Shown here one piece after another: positions 7,275-7,753 of a stretch of DNA of 7,753 bases. The notes beneath the pieces were generated by a model, which saw nothing but the letters and a program-made list of their open reading frames with translations, made no database searches and had not been told where the DNA came from. A program made the translations under genes and the position numbers. Positions within the stretch are counted from its first letter, which is position 1. Every line of letters starts with the position of its first letter. The DNA lies in NCBI GenBank assembly GCA_023392115.1, contig JAEVZT010000001.1, positions 1 to 7,753 on the forward strand, in the 5' to 3' direction. This DNA is from Chloroflexota bacterium. GTDB lineage: Bacteria > Chloroflexota > Anaerolineae > Aggregatilineales > Phototrophicaceae.

Positions 7275-7753
7275 TCGCGCTGCGGCGCTCAACTTACTCG
7301 CTGGCATGGCTGGCAATTACAGCCATCCTCGGCTTGCTGATCGCCATCCAACCGGCGGGTATCTCGGGCGTAGGGATCGCGCTGGCGGCATTGATCGCCG
7401 CCGCGCTGATCACGCCGCTGGCGGCGCTCGTGCTGCTGCTTGTCATCGCGCCGCTGCGCTCGCTGATCGCCGCCGAAGCGCCGCTCAATCTGCCGCTGGA
7501 TGTCGGGCAAATCGCGCTCGTCGCCCTCGTCGGCTTCTGGCTGTTCGACGCGCTGACACGCCGCCGCGCCCTGCCTCGTTTGCGCTGGTCGCCCGTCTAT
7601 CTGCCGGTGATCGGCTTCTTCGCCGCCGCCAGCTTGAGCGTCTTCAGCGCGCTGTCGGTCGGCGCGTGGCTCAACGAATGGCTCAAGTGGGCACAGATTC
7701 TGCTGCTGATGGCGCTGTGCCTCGACCTGATGCGGCGTGGATCGGCACAGTGG
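7271..7753 (+). CDS. O-antigen ligase/polymerase-like membrane protein (3' partial)
   Basis: The first 161 residues of a polytopic membrane protein that runs past the right edge. GTG 7271 overlaps the uxs stop as GTGA, with GAGG at 7263-7266 just upstream, so translational coupling is likely. No in-frame ATG occurs before about residue 147. Hydrophobic segments lie near residues 11-27, 33-48, 49-65, 78-94, 109-126 and 137-153. The loop and helix pattern ([21 protein letters not shown], then [21 protein letters not shown] and [13 protein letters not shown]) matches the N-terminal half of O-antigen-ligase-family proteins. It also resembles residues about 645-730 of the fusion protein upstream. 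The diagnostic Wzy_C signature would lie beyond the window, so this is family-level inference. The likely role is polymerisation or transfer of a lipid-linked glycan at the outer membrane face. Confidence 0.75.
   Translation, partial: MIALRRSTYSLAWLAITAILGLLIAIQPAGISGVGIALAALIAAALITPLAALVLLLVIAPLRSLIAAEAPLNLPLDVGQIALVALVGFWLFDALTRRRALPRLRWSPVYLPVIGFFAAASLSVFSALSVGAWLNEWLKWAQILLLMALCLDLMRRGSAQW

Overview
The window is GC-rich bacterial DNA, fully coding on the + strand. It holds five genes: one cut by the left edge, three complete, and one cut by the right edge. The mix of PKD-repeat surface proteins, a G5/DUF348-like lipoprotein with a WD40/TolB-like propeller, a GH39/GH5-like ectodomain and O-antigen-ligase-family membrane proteins suggests an uncultured Chloroflexota bacterium (Anaerolineae-like). 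That assignment is inference from protein style. No RNA gene or marker gene here fixes the taxonomy.

Layout. (1) 2-1543: C-terminal part of a secreted protein with at least three PKD repeats on an exact 240-bp period, a Pro/Thr linker and an SGNH-hydrolase-like domain whose catalytic residues appear to be lost. (2) 1551-1597: a strong hairpin with a T-rich tail, probably a terminator. (3) 1606-3198: a lipoprotein with a DUF348-like domain, a G5 domain and a WD40/TolB-like propeller. (4) 3195-6278: a 1027-residue membrane protein that fuses a clan-A glycoside-hydrolase-like ectodomain and a beta-sandwich region to a polytopic Wzy/WaaL-type (O-antigen ligase) module. It overlaps the lipoprotein stop by ATGA. 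(5) 6339-7274: UDP-glucuronate decarboxylase (UDP-xylose synthase), probably starting at a TTG with a good ribosome binding site. (6) 7271-7753: the start of a second O-antigen-ligase-like membrane protein, overlapping the previous stop by GTGA.

Together the genes look like part of a locus for making and displaying a cell-surface or exported polysaccharide. The decarboxylase would supply UDP-xylose in the cytoplasm. Two Wzy/WaaL-like proteins would polymerise or transfer lipid-linked glycans outside the membrane. The fused hydrolase-like ectodomain and the G5 lipoprotein are candidates to bind or trim the glycan. The PKD protein is a likely surface or matrix protein.

The most noteworthy points are the hydrolase-like/ligase fusion and the fact that two separate exported enzyme-like domains (SGNH and glycoside hydrolase) each lack expected catalytic residues. 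This suggests binding or scaffolding roles. No CRISPR array, insertion sequence, tRNA or rRNA was seen, and no stretch above 300 bases lacks a gene.
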